A stretch of 20,439 nucleotides of DNA, from assembly GCA_000436755.1 (NCBI GenBank), contig FR887305.1, positions 19,437 through 39,875 on the forward strand. The letters run 5' to 3'. Origin of the DNA: Clostridium sp. CAG:253 (GTDB lineage: Bacteria > Bacillota > Clostridia > Lachnospirales > Lachnospiraceae). Positions 1-7,420 of the stretch are shown piece after piece. Position numbers and translations under genes: made by a program. Positions within the stretch are counted from its first letter, which is position 1, and the number at the start of each line of letters is the position of its first letter. Under the pieces are notes generated by a model, which was given only the letters and a program-made list of their open reading frames with translations, was not told the origin of the DNA and did no database searches.

Positions 1-50
1 GATTTATGATGAATAATTGTGTTTGATGGCGGACGAAATGAATGTCAAAC

Positions 51-79
51 TTGACTAAAAATACATTTTAATATACAAT
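51..79 (+). promoter_or_regulatory. Sigma-A-type promoter of the yicC-remA-gmk-rpoZ-lepB operon
   Basis: A -35 box TTGACT (51-56) and a -10 box TACAAT (74-79) are separated by 17 bases, close to consensus. The transcript would start near 86, about 37 bases before the yicC start. A short inverted repeat GTCAA-AC-TTGAC (44-55) overlaps the -35 box and could be an operator, but it is too short to be sure. Bases 1-50 hold no recognisable gene. Confidence 0.7.
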
Positions 80-122
80 TAGTTAGTTGTATTATATTAT
101 TTGGGTAGGAACGAGGAGTATT

Positions 123-1019
123 ATGATAAAAAGCATGACCGGGTTTGGTCGATTTGAAAAAGTAACTGCTGACTATAAGATTTCAATAGAAATAAAATCA
201 GTAAATCACAGATATTGTGATTTAAATATTAAACTTCCTAAAAAATTTAATGCATATGAAAATAATCTTAGAAACATTATGAAAAAATATGCAGCAAGAG
301 GAAAGATAGATGTCTATGTTCTATATGAAGACTATTCTGAGAACAATGTTGAAGTAAGATATCATGAAAATGTTGCAAAAGGATATATGGATGCACTTGA
401 GAAAGCGTCTGCTTCATATGGGGAAAAGTTTCCAGGAGCAGAGTTAAAATATCCGACAGCAACAGAACTGATAAGACTTCCGGAGGTTGTGACACTTGAA
501 GTAAATGATGCGATAGACGAATCGCTAGAGAAAGCTGTTGAGGATACGTTTGAAGAAGCCTGTAGGATGTTTAGGGAGGCAAGACAAAAAGAGGGCGAAC
601 ATCTTAAAAATGATATAAAGCAAAAACTTGCGTATATACACGAACTTGTAGAAAAGATTGAACAAAGGTCGCCTGAGATTTTAGCAGAATATAAGCAGAA
701 AATCATGAACAAAGTTGAAGAACTATTAGGAAATAAACAGATAGATGACGCAATTTTAGCTACGGAACTTACTGTTTTTGCTGATAAAGTATGTGTAGAT
801 GAGGAAACCGTAAGGCTTCAAAGCCATATAAAAAATATGGAAGATACTTTATCTAAGGAAGAGCCGATAGGAAGAAAGCTTGATTTTCTGGCACAGGAAA
901 TGAACAGAGAGGCAAATACAATTCTTTCTAAGGCAAATGACATGAAACTTTCAGCAGAAGCTATTGAGTTAAAGACAGAGATAGAGAAGATAAGAGAACA
1001 GATACAGAATATTGAGTAG
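123..1019 (+). CDS. yicC: YicC/YloC family endoribonuclease
   Basis: A 298-residue protein of the YicC/YloC family, whose members are endoribonucleases acting on RNA in the cytoplasm. The N-terminus MIKSMTGFGR is the family signature, and the C-terminal third (about 200-298, rich in Glu, Lys and Arg helices, ending EIEKIREQIQNIE) is the DUF1732 part. The length fits the family (about 290). The start at 123 is chosen because GAGGAG (113-118) lies just upstream and the family signature begins there; an in-frame ATG at 87 would add 12 unrelated residues and has no ribosome site. It is the first gene of the operon with remA and gmk, a common order in Firmicutes (yloC-remA-gmk-rpoZ). Family identity is secure; its RNA targets here are unknown. 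Confidence 0.93.
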   Translation: MIKSMTGFGRFEKVTADYKISIEIKSVNHRYCDLNIKLPKKFNAYENNLRNIMKKYAARGKIDVYVLYEDYSENNVEVRYHENVAKGYMDALEKASASYGEKFPGAELKYPTATELIRLPEVVTLEVNDAIDESLEKAVEDTFEEACRMFREARQKEGEHLKNDIKQKLAYIHELVEKIEQRSPEILAEYKQKIMNKVEELLGNKQIDDAILATELTVFADKVCVDEETVRLQSHIKNMEDTLSKEEPIGRKLDFLAQEMNREANTILSKANDMKLSAEAIELKTEIEKIREQIQNIE

Positions 1020-1035
1020 ATATGAGGTGCTAACA

Positions 1036-1293
1036 ATGCTTATAAATGTGGGATACGGCAATATCGTAAATATGGATAAGGTTGTCAGTATTATAAGAAC
1101 AGAAGCAGCACCGATAAAAAGAATGATACAGGTTGCAAAGGACAACAATATGGCTATAGATGCCACATGTGGCAGAAAGACAAAATGTATCCTTGTTATG
1201 GACAGCGGTCATGTTGTATTGTCGGCACTTCTGCCGGATACTATTGAAAACCGTGTGAATGAAAATCAATACAGAGAGGAGCAGAACCAATGA
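1036..1293 (+). CDS. remA: RemA-like regulator (DUF370)
   Basis: An 85-residue DUF370 protein. In Bacillus subtilis RemA is a DNA-binding activator of biofilm-matrix and osmoprotection genes. Here it begins MLINVGYGNIVNMDKV and carries the conserved segment around ATCGRKTK, both typical of the family. GAGGTG at 1024-1029 gives the start at 1036; a longer reading from 1012 would overlap the end of yicC and add residues the family lacks. The stop overlaps the start of gmk by 4 bases (ATGA), so translation is probably coupled. The gene stays with yicC and gmk across many Firmicutes, including species without the Bacillus matrix operons, so its role in this organism is open. Confidence 0.92.
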   Translation: MLINVGYGNIVNMDKVVSIIRTEAAPIKRMIQVAKDNNMAIDATCGRKTKCILVMDSGHVVLSALLPDTIENRVNENQYREEQNQ

Positions 1294-1910
1294 ATAAAAG
1301 AGGTATTCTTGCGATTATTTCAGGATTTTCCGGTGCGGGTAAAGGTACTGTTGTAAATAAACTTTTAGAAAAAGATAATTATGCGGTATCAATTTCTGCA
1401 ACGACCCGTGAACCGAGACAGGGGGAAGTTGACGGGAAAAATTATTTTTTCAAGAGCAGGGATGAGTTTGAAAATATGATTGAAAATAATCAGCTTATAG
1501 AGTATGCTGAATATGTGGGAAATTATTATGGAACTCCGAGAGATTATGTTTTCAAAAAGTTAGAAGAAGGTTATGATGTTATACTGGAAATTGAGATGCA
1601 GGGTGCACTTAAAGTTAAAGAAAAGTTTCCTGAGACTGCTCTGATTTTCATTACACCTCCATCTGCAGACGAATTGAAGAAAAGACTTGTTGGACGAGGT
1701 ACAGAGACAATTGAACAGATTGATAAGAGAATGTCAAGAGCCGTTGACGAATGTGATTATATGAACAAGTATGATTATATAGTTGTGAATGACGACTTAG
1801 ACGAGTGTGTTGACGATATACACAGGCTTTTGCAGTCAATACATAATGCTAAAGAAAATCAGTCTGAGCTTATTGAAAAAATAACAGAAGAGTTAAAAAA
1901 ATTTAAATAA
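1290..1910 (+). CDS. gmk: Guanylate kinase
   Basis: A 206-residue cytoplasmic enzyme that phosphorylates GMP to GDP with ATP, a required step in GTP and dGTP supply. Near the N-terminus is the P-loop GFSGAGKGT (about residues 12-20). The GMP-binding part follows with SATTREPRQGEVDGKNYFF (about 36-54), then IEYAEYVGNYYGTP and the lid region RGTETIEQIDKRM. Length matches bacterial Gmk (about 205). It overlaps remA by 4 bases and is followed 30 bases later by rpoZ with GAAAGGAAG as ribosome site, which fits one operon. No odd features. Confidence 0.97.
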   Translation: MNKRGILAIISGFSGAGKGTVVNKLLEKDNYAVSISATTREPRQGEVDGKNYFFKSRDEFENMIENNQLIEYAEYVGNYYGTPRDYVFKKLEEGYDVILEIEMQGALKVKEKFPETALIFITPPSADELKKRLVGRGTETIEQIDKRMSRAVDECDYMNKYDYIVVNDDLDECVDDIHRLLQSIHNAKENQSELIEKITEELKKFK

Positions 1911-1940
1911 TAATATATAACATGAAAGGAAGAAATAATT

Positions 1941-2261
1941 ATGTTACATCCATCTTATACAGATCTTATGAAAGTTATTAACAGCGAAGTTGAAACAGGA
2001 GAAGCTCCTGTAGTAAACAGCCGTTATTCTATTGTACTTGCAAGTGCAAAAAGAGCACGCCAGCTCATAGCAGGGGCTGACCCGCTTATTGATATCAGAT
2101 GTCCAAAGCCTCTTTCAATTGCAGTCGATGAATTATACAATTCAAAGATTAGAATTTTAAGCGAAGAGGAAGCAGCAGAAATCGAAGCAAAAAAAGCTGC
2201 TGAAGAAGAAGAAAGAAAAGCAATGAGTGAGATGACTTTCTCATTTGATGAAGAAGAGTAA
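1941..2261 (+). CDS. rpoZ: DNA-directed RNA polymerase omega subunit
   Basis: A 106-residue protein matching RpoZ. It starts MLHPSYTDLMKVINSEVE and has the conserved core NSRYSIVLASAKRARQL (about 27-43), the helix that holds the C-terminal tail of beta-prime. The C-terminal third is a highly charged Glu/Ala/Lys tail (from about 72), as in many Clostridia. Omega helps assemble core RNA polymerase and, in some bacteria, takes part in ppGpp sensing. Its place directly after gmk is the usual one. Annotation rests on the core motif and the gene order. Confidence 0.94.
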   Translation: MLHPSYTDLMKVINSEVETGEAPVVNSRYSIVLASAKRARQLIAGADPLIDIRCPKPLSIAVDELYNSKIRILSEEEAAEIEAKKAAEEEERKAMSEMTFSFDEEE

Positions 2262-2274
2262 TAGAGGTTTTGAC

Positions 2275-2967
2275 ATGGATAACGAATACAAAAATCAAGA
2301 CGAAGAACAGGAAAACAGTCTAGAAACTTCAAATCAGGCTGAGCTAAATGATGAAAAAGCTGATGATAAGGAAAGAGAACTTGATTCTTACGGAGAGCCT
2401 ATAGAAAATCCTGACGGTGATGAAGAACCAAAGAAAAAGAAAATAAAGGGTGTTATTACAGAACTTATCATATATGCTGCCATCATAATAATGTGTGTAT
2501 GTGTTGTCCCAAAATATGTATTGCAGAGAACAATAGTAGACGGTACGTCTATGATGAATACACTTTCCGATGGTGACAATCTTTTGGTTGAGAAAGTAAC
2601 ATATCGAATTTCAGACCCTAAGAGATTTGATGTCATAGTGTTTTATCCACACGGAAGACAGAGTAATGACTATTATATAAAGAGAGTTATAGGACTTCCG
2701 GGCGAGACAATACAGATTAAGGGAGATACCATATATATAAATGGAAAGGCGATAAAAGAAAATTATGGTAAGGATCCAATGACAGAATCCGGTATCGCAG
2801 AAAAACCTTTGAAACTTGCAAATGATGAATTCTTTGTTCTTGGTGATAACAGAGAGATAAGTGATGACAGCAGATACGAGGATGTAGGACCGGTTAAGAG
2901 AAAGAATATAGCAGGCAGAGCAATTTTGAGAATTTCGCCGTTGTCTGAGTTTGGTACATTTAAATAA
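2275..2967 (+). CDS. lepB: Signal peptidase I
   Basis: A 230-residue type I signal peptidase that cuts signal peptides from exported proteins at the outer face of the membrane. Residues 1-58 form an unusually long acidic cytoplasmic leader (Glu/Asp/Asn rich) ending in a Lys stretch. One membrane segment follows (about 60-79). The catalytic serine is Ser92 in DGTSMMNTL and the general base is Lys136 in YYIKRVIGLPGE; the late box GDNREISDDSRY is present. The single membrane segment and length fit the Gram-positive SipS type apart from the leader. The start at 2275 is preferred because AGAGGT (2263-2268) precedes it; a start at 2245 would overlap rpoZ. It is probably the last gene of the yicC operon. 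Confidence 0.94.
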   Translation: MDNEYKNQDEEQENSLETSNQAELNDEKADDKERELDSYGEPIENPDGDEEPKKKKIKGVITELIIYAAIIIMCVCVVPKYVLQRTIVDGTSMMNTLSDGDNLLVEKVTYRISDPKRFDVIVFYPHGRQSNDYYIKRVIGLPGETIQIKGDTIYINGKAIKENYGKDPMTESGIAEKPLKLANDEFFVLGDNREISDDSRYEDVGPVKRKNIAGRAILRISPLSEFGTFK

Positions 2968-3002
2968 CGCATTGTAAGCGAAAAAAGTATTGGATTTATA
3001 AC

Positions 3003-3030
3003 AAGGGCAGATTTTTATCTGCCCTTATTA
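3003..3030 (+). terminator. Likely terminator after lepB
   Basis: A perfect 10-bp stem, AAGGGCAGAT (3003-3012) with ATCTGCCCTT (3017-3026), closes a TTTT loop. The tract after it (ATTATGTTT) is only moderately T-rich, so termination may be partial. It separates the lepB operon from the amidase gene. Confidence 0.7.
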
Positions 3031-3060
3031 TGTTTAAAATAAAAAGGAGGAAAAACGATT

Positions 3061-3792
3061 ATGAAAAGGAAATTAAAAAAGATTTTATGTATGTCTTTGG
3101 TGGCTGTTTTATGTATAAATCATGTGACAGTGGCAAAACAGGAGACAGTAACTGCGAAAAGCAAGGAAAATATTAAAATTGCTATTGATGCGGGACACCA
3201 GGCAAGAGGAAATTCTGCAACAGAGCCTATAGGACCGGGTTCTTCAACAAGAAAGGCAAAAGTGGCAGGGGGTGCAACAGGAGTTGCAACACATGTACCT
3301 GAGTATAAACTTACTTTAGCAGTGGCAAAGAAGCTTCAGAAGGAACTCAAAAACAGAGGCTATCAGGTTTATATGATTAGAACAAAAAACAATGTAAATA
3401 TCAGTAACAAAAAGCGTGCACAGCTTGCCAACAAGAGTGGTTCAGACATTTACATAAGACTTCACGGTGACAGTTCTGCTTCAAGTGCTGTAACAGGTGC
3501 AAGCGGATTGTATCCGTCAAAGGCAAATAAATATGTTTCAAAGCTTAGTTCAAAATCAAAGAAGCTGTCAGAATGCCTTCTTAAAGCATATTGCAAGGAG
3601 ACTAAGATTAGAAACAGGGGGGTGGTAACAAGGGATGACCTTACCGGAACAAACTGGAGCAAGATTCCTGTTTCACTTATTGAAATGGGATTTATGAGCA
3701 ATCCGGCAGAGGACAGAAAAATGCAAAAGTCAAAATTTCAGACAAAAATGGCAAAAGGAATTGCAGATGGAATTGACGCATATTTTAAATAA
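3061..3792 (+). CDS. Exported N-acetylmuramoyl-L-alanine amidase (Amidase_3)
   Basis: A 243-residue cell-wall hydrolase that cleaves the bond between muramic acid and the peptide stem of peptidoglycan. The N-terminus is a signal peptide: basic MKRKLKK, then a hydrophobic stretch to about residue 22, with possible cleavage near VTVA-KQ or soon after. The rest is one Amidase_3 domain. Likely zinc ligands are His46 in IAIDAGH, Glu81 in VPEYKL and His135 in IRLHGD; the catalytic glutamate is Glu208 in LIEMGFMSNP. An extra Ser/Gly/Thr-rich stretch (about 50-78) sits between the first two ligands. There is no separate wall-binding domain. AAGGAGG (3044-3050) precedes the start. The specific job (cell separation, turnover, spore-related) cannot be told. 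Confidence 0.92.
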   Translation: MKRKLKKILCMSLVAVLCINHVTVAKQETVTAKSKENIKIAIDAGHQARGNSATEPIGPGSSTRKAKVAGGATGVATHVPEYKLTLAVAKKLQKELKNRGYQVYMIRTKNNVNISNKKRAQLANKSGSDIYIRLHGDSSASSAVTGASGLYPSKANKYVSKLSSKSKKLSECLLKAYCKETKIRNRGVVTRDDLTGTNWSKIPVSLIEMGFMSNPAEDRKMQKSKFQTKMAKGIADGIDAYFK

Positions 3793-3848
3793 ACAGTATA
3801 TGATTGTTTGAAAATTATTTAAGGTACGGGTATGAATGGAGGAGAAAG

Positions 3849-4139
3849 ATGGAAGGTTTAGTTAACATGATGGAGGAAACTGTATTAAAGAAAATTGATG
3901 AGTTATGGGAGACGACAGATGGATGTAAATGTCAGAAGTGCAAACTCGACATAGCGACATATGCGCTTAACAGACTGCCGCCAAGATATGTACATTCACT
4001 TCAGGGAAAGCTTATTCACAGATTTAATGCTTCAACGGCACAATCTGATGCTGAGATAACCTCATGTGTTTATCAAGCTGTCAAGCTTGTTGAAAAAAAT
4101 CCAAATCATTCACGAGAAGAGGCTATATATACGCAGTAA
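3849..4139 (+). CDS. ComFB-like protein
   Basis: A 96-residue protein of the late competence ComFB family. The recognisable core runs from VLKKIDELWE through CKCQKCKLDIATYALNRLPP to the helix ending KLVEKNPNH. The three cysteines in CKCQKC are typical and may bind a metal. In Bacillus comFB lies between comFA and comFC; here there is no competence gene near it. ComFB-type domains in other bacteria have been reported to bind c-di-GMP, so a second-messenger or surface-behaviour role is possible, by inference only. The start at 3849 follows GGAGGAG (3838-3844); an upstream in-frame ATG at 3804 has no ribosome site. Confidence 0.85.
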   Translation: MEGLVNMMEETVLKKIDELWETTDGCKCQKCKLDIATYALNRLPPRYVHSLQGKLIHRFNASTAQSDAEITSCVYQAVKLVEKNPNHSREEAIYTQ

Positions 4140-4203
4140 AGGGATGCGTAAAATAGCTGATAATTAAAAATAACAAAAAATTGAAAAAAAATTAAAAAAA
4201 TGC

Positions 4204-4232
4204 TTGCATTTTGTAACAAAATGATGTATAGT
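4204..4232 (+). promoter_or_regulatory. Promoter of tRNA-Glu
   Basis: TTGCAT (4204-4209) and TATAGT (4227-4232) are spaced by 17 bases. The transcript would begin near 4239 and carry about 40 bases of leader before the tRNA. That leader can fold: GCTTG (4236-4240) with CAAGC (4270-4274), and inside it CGACAG (4248-4253) with CTGTCG, bringing a T-run (4258-4262) into the loop. Confidence 0.75.
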
Positions 4233-4278
4233 ATTGCTTGTCGGCGCGACAGGGATGTTTTTCTGTCGGCAAGCGTAT

Positions 4279-4350
4279 GGTCTGTTGGTCAAGCGGCTAA
4301 GACGTCGCCCTCTCACGGCGAAAACAGGGGTTCGATTCCCCTACAGACTG
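4279..4350 (+). tRNA. tRNA-Glu, anticodon CTC
   Basis: A complete cloverleaf can be drawn in 72 bases. The acceptor stem is GGTCTGT with ACAGACT (first pair G-T, as is common in Firmicute tRNA-Glu) and the discriminator is G4350. The D arm is GTC/GAC. The anticodon stem TCGCC/GGCGA (4305-4309/4317-4321) holds the loop CTCTCAC with anticodon CTC at 4312-4314. The T arm AGGGG/CCCCT holds the loop TTCGATT. CCA is not encoded; the bases after the discriminator are CT, so it must be added after transcription. The anticodon reads GAG. It is flanked by its own promoter and terminator. Confidence 0.95.
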
Positions 4351-4375
4351 CTCTGATGAAAATCAGCCCAACCCG

Positions 4376-4413
4376 AAAAAACTTGTGAGTCGTTTATGGC
4401 TTACAGGTTTTTT
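4376..4413 (+). terminator. Rho-independent terminator after tRNA-Glu
   Basis: A 14-bp stem with two G-U pairs, AAAAAACTTGTGAG (4376-4389) with CTTACAGGTTTTTT (4400-4413), around a 10-base loop. The A-run and T-run let it work on both strands in principle. It ends the tRNA transcript before the proS leader. Confidence 0.85.
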
Positions 4414-4422
4414 GTATATAAT

Positions 4423-4660
4423 AAAAAGCTTTGAACAGAATAGTAAATATTTGGAGTCTTTAGAGAGGGACTGGCTGCTGAAAAGTCCTGACATAAAAAT
4501 ATTGAACCAGCCTGGGAGCTGCAGGAATAAAAAACCTGCCGGAAAGCCACCGTTATTATGGCATAGAGTGTGTATTATTAAATGTTTGTTTAATATATAA
4601 ATTTAGGTGGTACCGCGGAAGTATATTTCGTCCTGAACATTATTGTTTAGGACTTTTTTA
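4423..4660 (+). promoter_or_regulatory. T-box leader of proS
   Basis: The hallmark T-box AGGTGGTACCGCGG lies at 4605-4618; its TGG is the part that pairs with the free CCA end of uncharged tRNA. Upstream is a Stem I region with AGAGAGGGA (4462-4470) and the distal hairpin GGACT (4468-4472)/AGTCC (4484-4488). A likely specifier codon is CCA (proline) at 4507-4509 in GAACCAGC, above a possible base stem AGCTTT/GGGAGCT. A hairpin GCAGG/CCTGC (4521-4539) fits Stem III. The downstream terminator is at 4630-4660. Uncharged tRNA-Pro should favour the antiterminator and raise proS expression. A possible -10 box TATAAT is at 4417-4422 but no good -35 goes with it. The T-box call is firm; the specifier is an inference. 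Confidence 0.93.
4630..4660 (+). terminator. T-box-controlled terminator before proS
   Basis: The stem GTCCTGAACA (4630-4639) pairs with TGTTTAGGAC (4644-4653) with one G-U pair and a TTAT loop, followed by seven T. It starts 12 bases after the T-box, so the antiterminator and this hairpin are alternative folds. Confidence 0.9.
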
Positions 4661-4700
4661 TGTTATAGGAAATAAATGCTATGCATTCCGCTCAAGCGCG

Positions 4701-4720
4701 AAAGAGTCGCAAGCGACTCT
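4701..4720 (+). repeat. Perfect palindromic hairpin between T-box terminator and proS
   Basis: AAGAGTCGC and GCGACTCTT form a perfect stem (up to 10 bp, 4701-4710 with 4713-4722) with an AA centre. It lies in the stretch after the T-box terminator, before the proS ribosome site, and has no T-run behind it. It may be a small dispersed repeat or an mRNA-stabilising hairpin in the proS message. The neighbouring bases CTCAAGCGCGAA add smaller GC-rich palindromes. Confidence 0.6.
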
Positions 4721-4757
4721 TTGTACTATGTTATAGAAAAATATGGAGGAAAACAAA

Positions 4758-6497
4758 ATGAAAGTATCAAAGTTAGTTGGATTAAGATTTAAAGAAAAAC
4801 CTGCTGATTGCGTAATTGACAGTCATGCACTTATGGTTCGAGGCGGATATATGAAATATGTAGGAAACGGAATTTATTCTGAATTTCCTACACTCAGAAG
4901 AGTAACTGCAAAAATTGAGAAGATTATTCGTGAAGAAATGAATGCTATAGACGGTCAGGAAGTATTATTTCCTGTTGTTATGCCGGCTGAACTTTGGGAA
5001 GAGTCAGGAAGATACGATAGTGTCGGAAATGAGCTTGTAAGACTTAAGGACAGAAGCGGTTCTAAACTTGTTCTTGGTATGACGCATGAAGAGGCATCAG
5101 TTCAGCTTGTTCGTGAGTATGGCCAGTCATACAATAATTATCCGTTTATGATATATCAGATTCAGCGTAAATTCAGAGACGAGGCGAGACCTAGAGCGGG
5201 AATGATTCGTGTGCGTGAGTTTACAATGAAAGATGCTTATTCATTCCATACTTCTCAGGAGGATCTTGAGAAATATTATGATGTATGTTATAAGGCATAC
5301 AATAGAATTTTCCAGAAAGCAGGAGTTCCGGAAGTTGTTACTGTAGCATCAGACTCAGGTATGATGGGAGGAAGCGTATCACATGAATATATGCTTCTTA
5401 CACCTGTAGGAGAAGATTCTATCGTTACATGTACAGAGTGTGATTACAGAGCAAATATGGAAGCTGCCGAAAACATAATGCCTGATGAAAAGACAGGTAC
5501 TGTTTCTGAATTGGAATGTATAGAAACACCGGATTGCAAAACTATTGAGGATGTATGTGACTTCCTTCACAGCTCGGTAGAGACATCATGCAAGGCTGTT
5601 GTATATCAGAGAAATGCTGATGATTCATTTGTTGTAGCATTTGTGCGTGGTGACTATGAGGTAAATGAGACAAAGCTTCGCAATATTGTTGGAGAACCTA
5701 TACATGTTGCACAGATTATGGAAGATGACCCACTTGTTGCAGGTTATATCGGACCATACAATATTTCAAAGGAAGTTACGGTTTATATCGATTCTTCTCT
5801 TAAAGGTGTTGAGGGAATGGTTGCCGGAGCAAATAAAGAGGGATACCACTATAAGGGACTTAATCTTGAGAGAGACCTTGGCGAAGTTAACTATGTTGAT
5901 ATTGCAAAAGTTAAAGAGGGTGGAATATGTCCATGCTGTAAGAAAAATTCAATCAGCATTAAGCGTGGTATCGAGGTTGGAAATATATTCCAGCTCGGAA
6001 CAAAGTATACAAAAGCTATGAATATGACATATACTGATGAGAACGGAGAGACAAAGAATCCTATTATGGGATGTTACGGAATTGGTGTAGGAAGACTTGC
6101 AGCGTCAGTATGTGAGGCAAAGCATGATGAGTATGGTCCTATCTGGCCTATTTCAATAGCACCTTGGGAAGTTGAAGTATGCTGTCTGCGTGTGGATGAT
6201 GAACAGACAAAAGAAGTTGCAGATAAATTATACAAGGATTTGCAGTCAGCCTCAGTAGAAACTTTGTATGATGACAGAGATGTACGTCCGGGAGCAATGT
6301 TCTCAGATGCCGATTTGCTTGGAGCACCTATAAGGGTGGTTGTGAGTCCAAGAAACCTCAAGGAATCATGTGTTGAGATTACAACAAGAGATAAGTCTGT
6401 AAAAGAAATGGTTCCTGTTGAAGAGGCATTTGAATACATCAAGGGACTTAAAGAAAAAATGTTTGCAGAAATCAATGCAAAAGTTGAAGAGTATTAG
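4758..6497 (+). CDS. proS: Prolyl-tRNA synthetase (bacterial type)
   Basis: A 579-residue class II synthetase that charges tRNA-Pro. Motif 2 is clear at about 138-157 (KFRDEARPRAGMIRVREF) and motif 3 at about 438-450 (GCYGIGVGRLAA). Residues of about 220-400 form the editing (INS) insert seen in bacterial-type ProRS. The C-terminal anticodon-binding domain starts near SIAPWEVEVCCL and ends with EVNYV-unrelated helices at MFAEINAKVEEY. Length fits the bacterial long form (about 570). The start at 4758 is preferred because GGAGGA (4745-4750) precedes it; an ATG at 4743 would place that site inside the gene. Expression is under the T-box leader. Confidence 0.97.
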   Translation: MKVSKLVGLRFKEKPADCVIDSHALMVRGGYMKYVGNGIYSEFPTLRRVTAKIEKIIREEMNAIDGQEVLFPVVMPAELWEESGRYDSVGNELVRLKDRSGSKLVLGMTHEEASVQLVREYGQSYNNYPFMIYQIQRKFRDEARPRAGMIRVREFTMKDAYSFHTSQEDLEKYYDVCYKAYNRIFQKAGVPEVVTVASDSGMMGGSVSHEYMLLTPVGEDSIVTCTECDYRANMEAAENIMPDEKTGTVSELECIETPDCKTIEDVCDFLHSSVETSCKAVVYQRNADDSFVVAFVRGDYEVNETKLRNIVGEPIHVAQIMEDDPLVAGYIGPYNISKEVTVYIDSSLKGVEGMVAGANKEGYHYKGLNLERDLGEVNYVDIAKVKEGGICPCCKKNSISIKRGIEVGNIFQLGTKYTKAMNMTYTDENGETKNPIMGCYGIGVGRLAASVCEAKHDEYGPIWPISIAPWEVEVCCLRVDDEQTKEVADKLYKDLQSASVETLYDDRDVRPGAMFSDADLLGAPIRVVVSPRNLKESCVEITTRDKSVKEMVPVEEAFEYIKGLKEKMFAEINAKVEEY

Positions 6498-6554
6498 TTT
6501 TTCTATCATTGGATAATGATAATCAATAGAAAATTTAAATACAATTAAAAAGAG

Positions 6555-6597
6555 CGATGTTTCCGTGTGTACAAAATCATAGAAACATCGTTTTTTT
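6555..6597 (+). terminator. Rho-independent terminator after proS
   Basis: CGATGTTTC (6555-6563) pairs perfectly with GAAACATCG (6582-6590), with an 18-base loop, and is followed by seven T (6591-6597). It ends the proS transcript. Confidence 0.9.
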
Positions 6598-6672
6598 GAT
6601 AATATGATGCAAGGTTCAAAAGATATTTTGATTTTTGCACAGTAGCATGTTTTAAAAGAAAAGGGGAGAATT

Positions 6673-7302
6673 ATGTATAAGCTGATACTTGCGTCACAAT
6701 CACCAAGAAGAAAAGAGTTATTAAAAATGATTGAATCGGAATTTGAGATTAAAGTTTCAAACTGTGAGGAAATAATAACAAGCAGTGAACCAAAGCAGGT
6801 TACGATGGAACTTGCAGAGCAAAAAGCCATGGCGGTTGCAACTGAGTTGAATAGACAAAAGAAGAATGATAAACAAATTGAAACAACGGTAAAAGATGAA
6901 GATAGTTTTATTGTAATTGGGGCAGATACAGTTGTTGCATCAGGTACAGAGATTTTTGGCAAACCCAAGGATAAAGATGATGCGAGAAGGATGATAAATA
7001 AAATATCTGGTGCAAGTCATCAGGTATATACAGGGGTGGCACTTGTACTTGTAAAAGGCGGAAAGGTGGAGCGTATTGATGTATTTTCTGAGAAAACAGA
7101 TGTTGAAGTTGCACATATGAGCAGTCAGGAAATTGAAGAGTACATAAGCAGTACGGAACCGTATGATAAAGCAGGAGGTTATGGGATACAGGGGACTTTC
7201 GGAAAGTATGTAACGGGAATTAAAGGTGATTACAATAATGTGGTAGGATTACCGGTTTGCAGACTATATAATGAGTTAAAAAAGTGCACTAAAAATATAT
7301 AA
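6673..7302 (+). CDS. maf: Maf family nucleotide pyrophosphatase
   Basis: A 209-residue Maf/Ham1-fold protein. The family hydrolyses non-canonical or surplus nucleoside triphosphates (dTTP, UTP and modified forms) to monophosphates and is linked to septum inhibition in Bacillus. Visible motifs are LASQSPRRKELL (about 5-16), IGADTVVA (about 83-90), KPKDKDDARRM (about 97-107), GASHQVYTGVAL and YDKAGGYGIQG (about 162-172), which together form the substrate pocket. Compared with YhdE-type members there is a short charged insert (about 55-75, KKNDKQIETTVKDED). GGGGAG precedes the start. It stands alone between the proS terminator and the glpK promoter. Confidence 0.93.
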   Translation: MYKLILASQSPRRKELLKMIESEFEIKVSNCEEIITSSEPKQVTMELAEQKAMAVATELNRQKKNDKQIETTVKDEDSFIVIGADTVVASGTEIFGKPKDKDDARRMINKISGASHQVYTGVALVLVKGGKVERIDVFSEKTDVEVAHMSSQEIEEYISSTEPYDKAGGYGIQGTFGKYVTGIKGDYNNVVGLPVCRLYNELKKCTKNI

Positions 7303-7312
7303 ATATTTTTAT

Positions 7313-7340
7313 AATAGATTTCGCGATAGCGAAATCTATT
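7313..7340 (+). repeat. Perfect 12-bp palindromic hairpin between maf and glpK
   Basis: AATAGATTTCGC (7313-7324) pairs perfectly with GCGAAATCTATT (7329-7340) around a GATA loop. There is no T-run after it on the + strand. It starts 10 bases after the maf stop and ends 7 bases before the glpK -35 box. It could protect the 3' end of maf mRNA, act weakly as a terminator, or be an operator for glpK. Confidence 0.65.
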
Positions 7341-7347
7341 CGAGTTA

Positions 7348-7376
7348 TTGCACAAGAAAAAAATAAATAATATAAT
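7348..7376 (+). promoter_or_regulatory. Promoter of glpK-dtd
   Basis: TTGCAC (7348-7353), a 17-base A-rich spacer and a perfect TATAAT (7371-7376). The start site would be near 7383, leaving a leader of about 38 bases before the glpK ATG. Confidence 0.8.
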
Positions 7377-7420
7377 GGATAATAATAAACTATAAATAAT
7401 ATTTTATTGGGAGATTTTGC

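Noticed and set aside
4200..4600. Two open frames (4200-4388, 4385-4600) read as small proteins
   Set aside because: They lie over tRNA-Glu, its terminator and the T-box leader, have no ribosome sites, and resemble no protein; the RNA features explain the sequence.
6074..6968. Long minus-strand open frames opposite proS and maf
   Set aside because: They are shadows of well-identified + strand genes with no protein-like motif of their own.
7313..7340. Intrinsic terminator after maf
   Set aside because: The stem is strong but lacks a T-run on the + strand; kept only as a palindrome.
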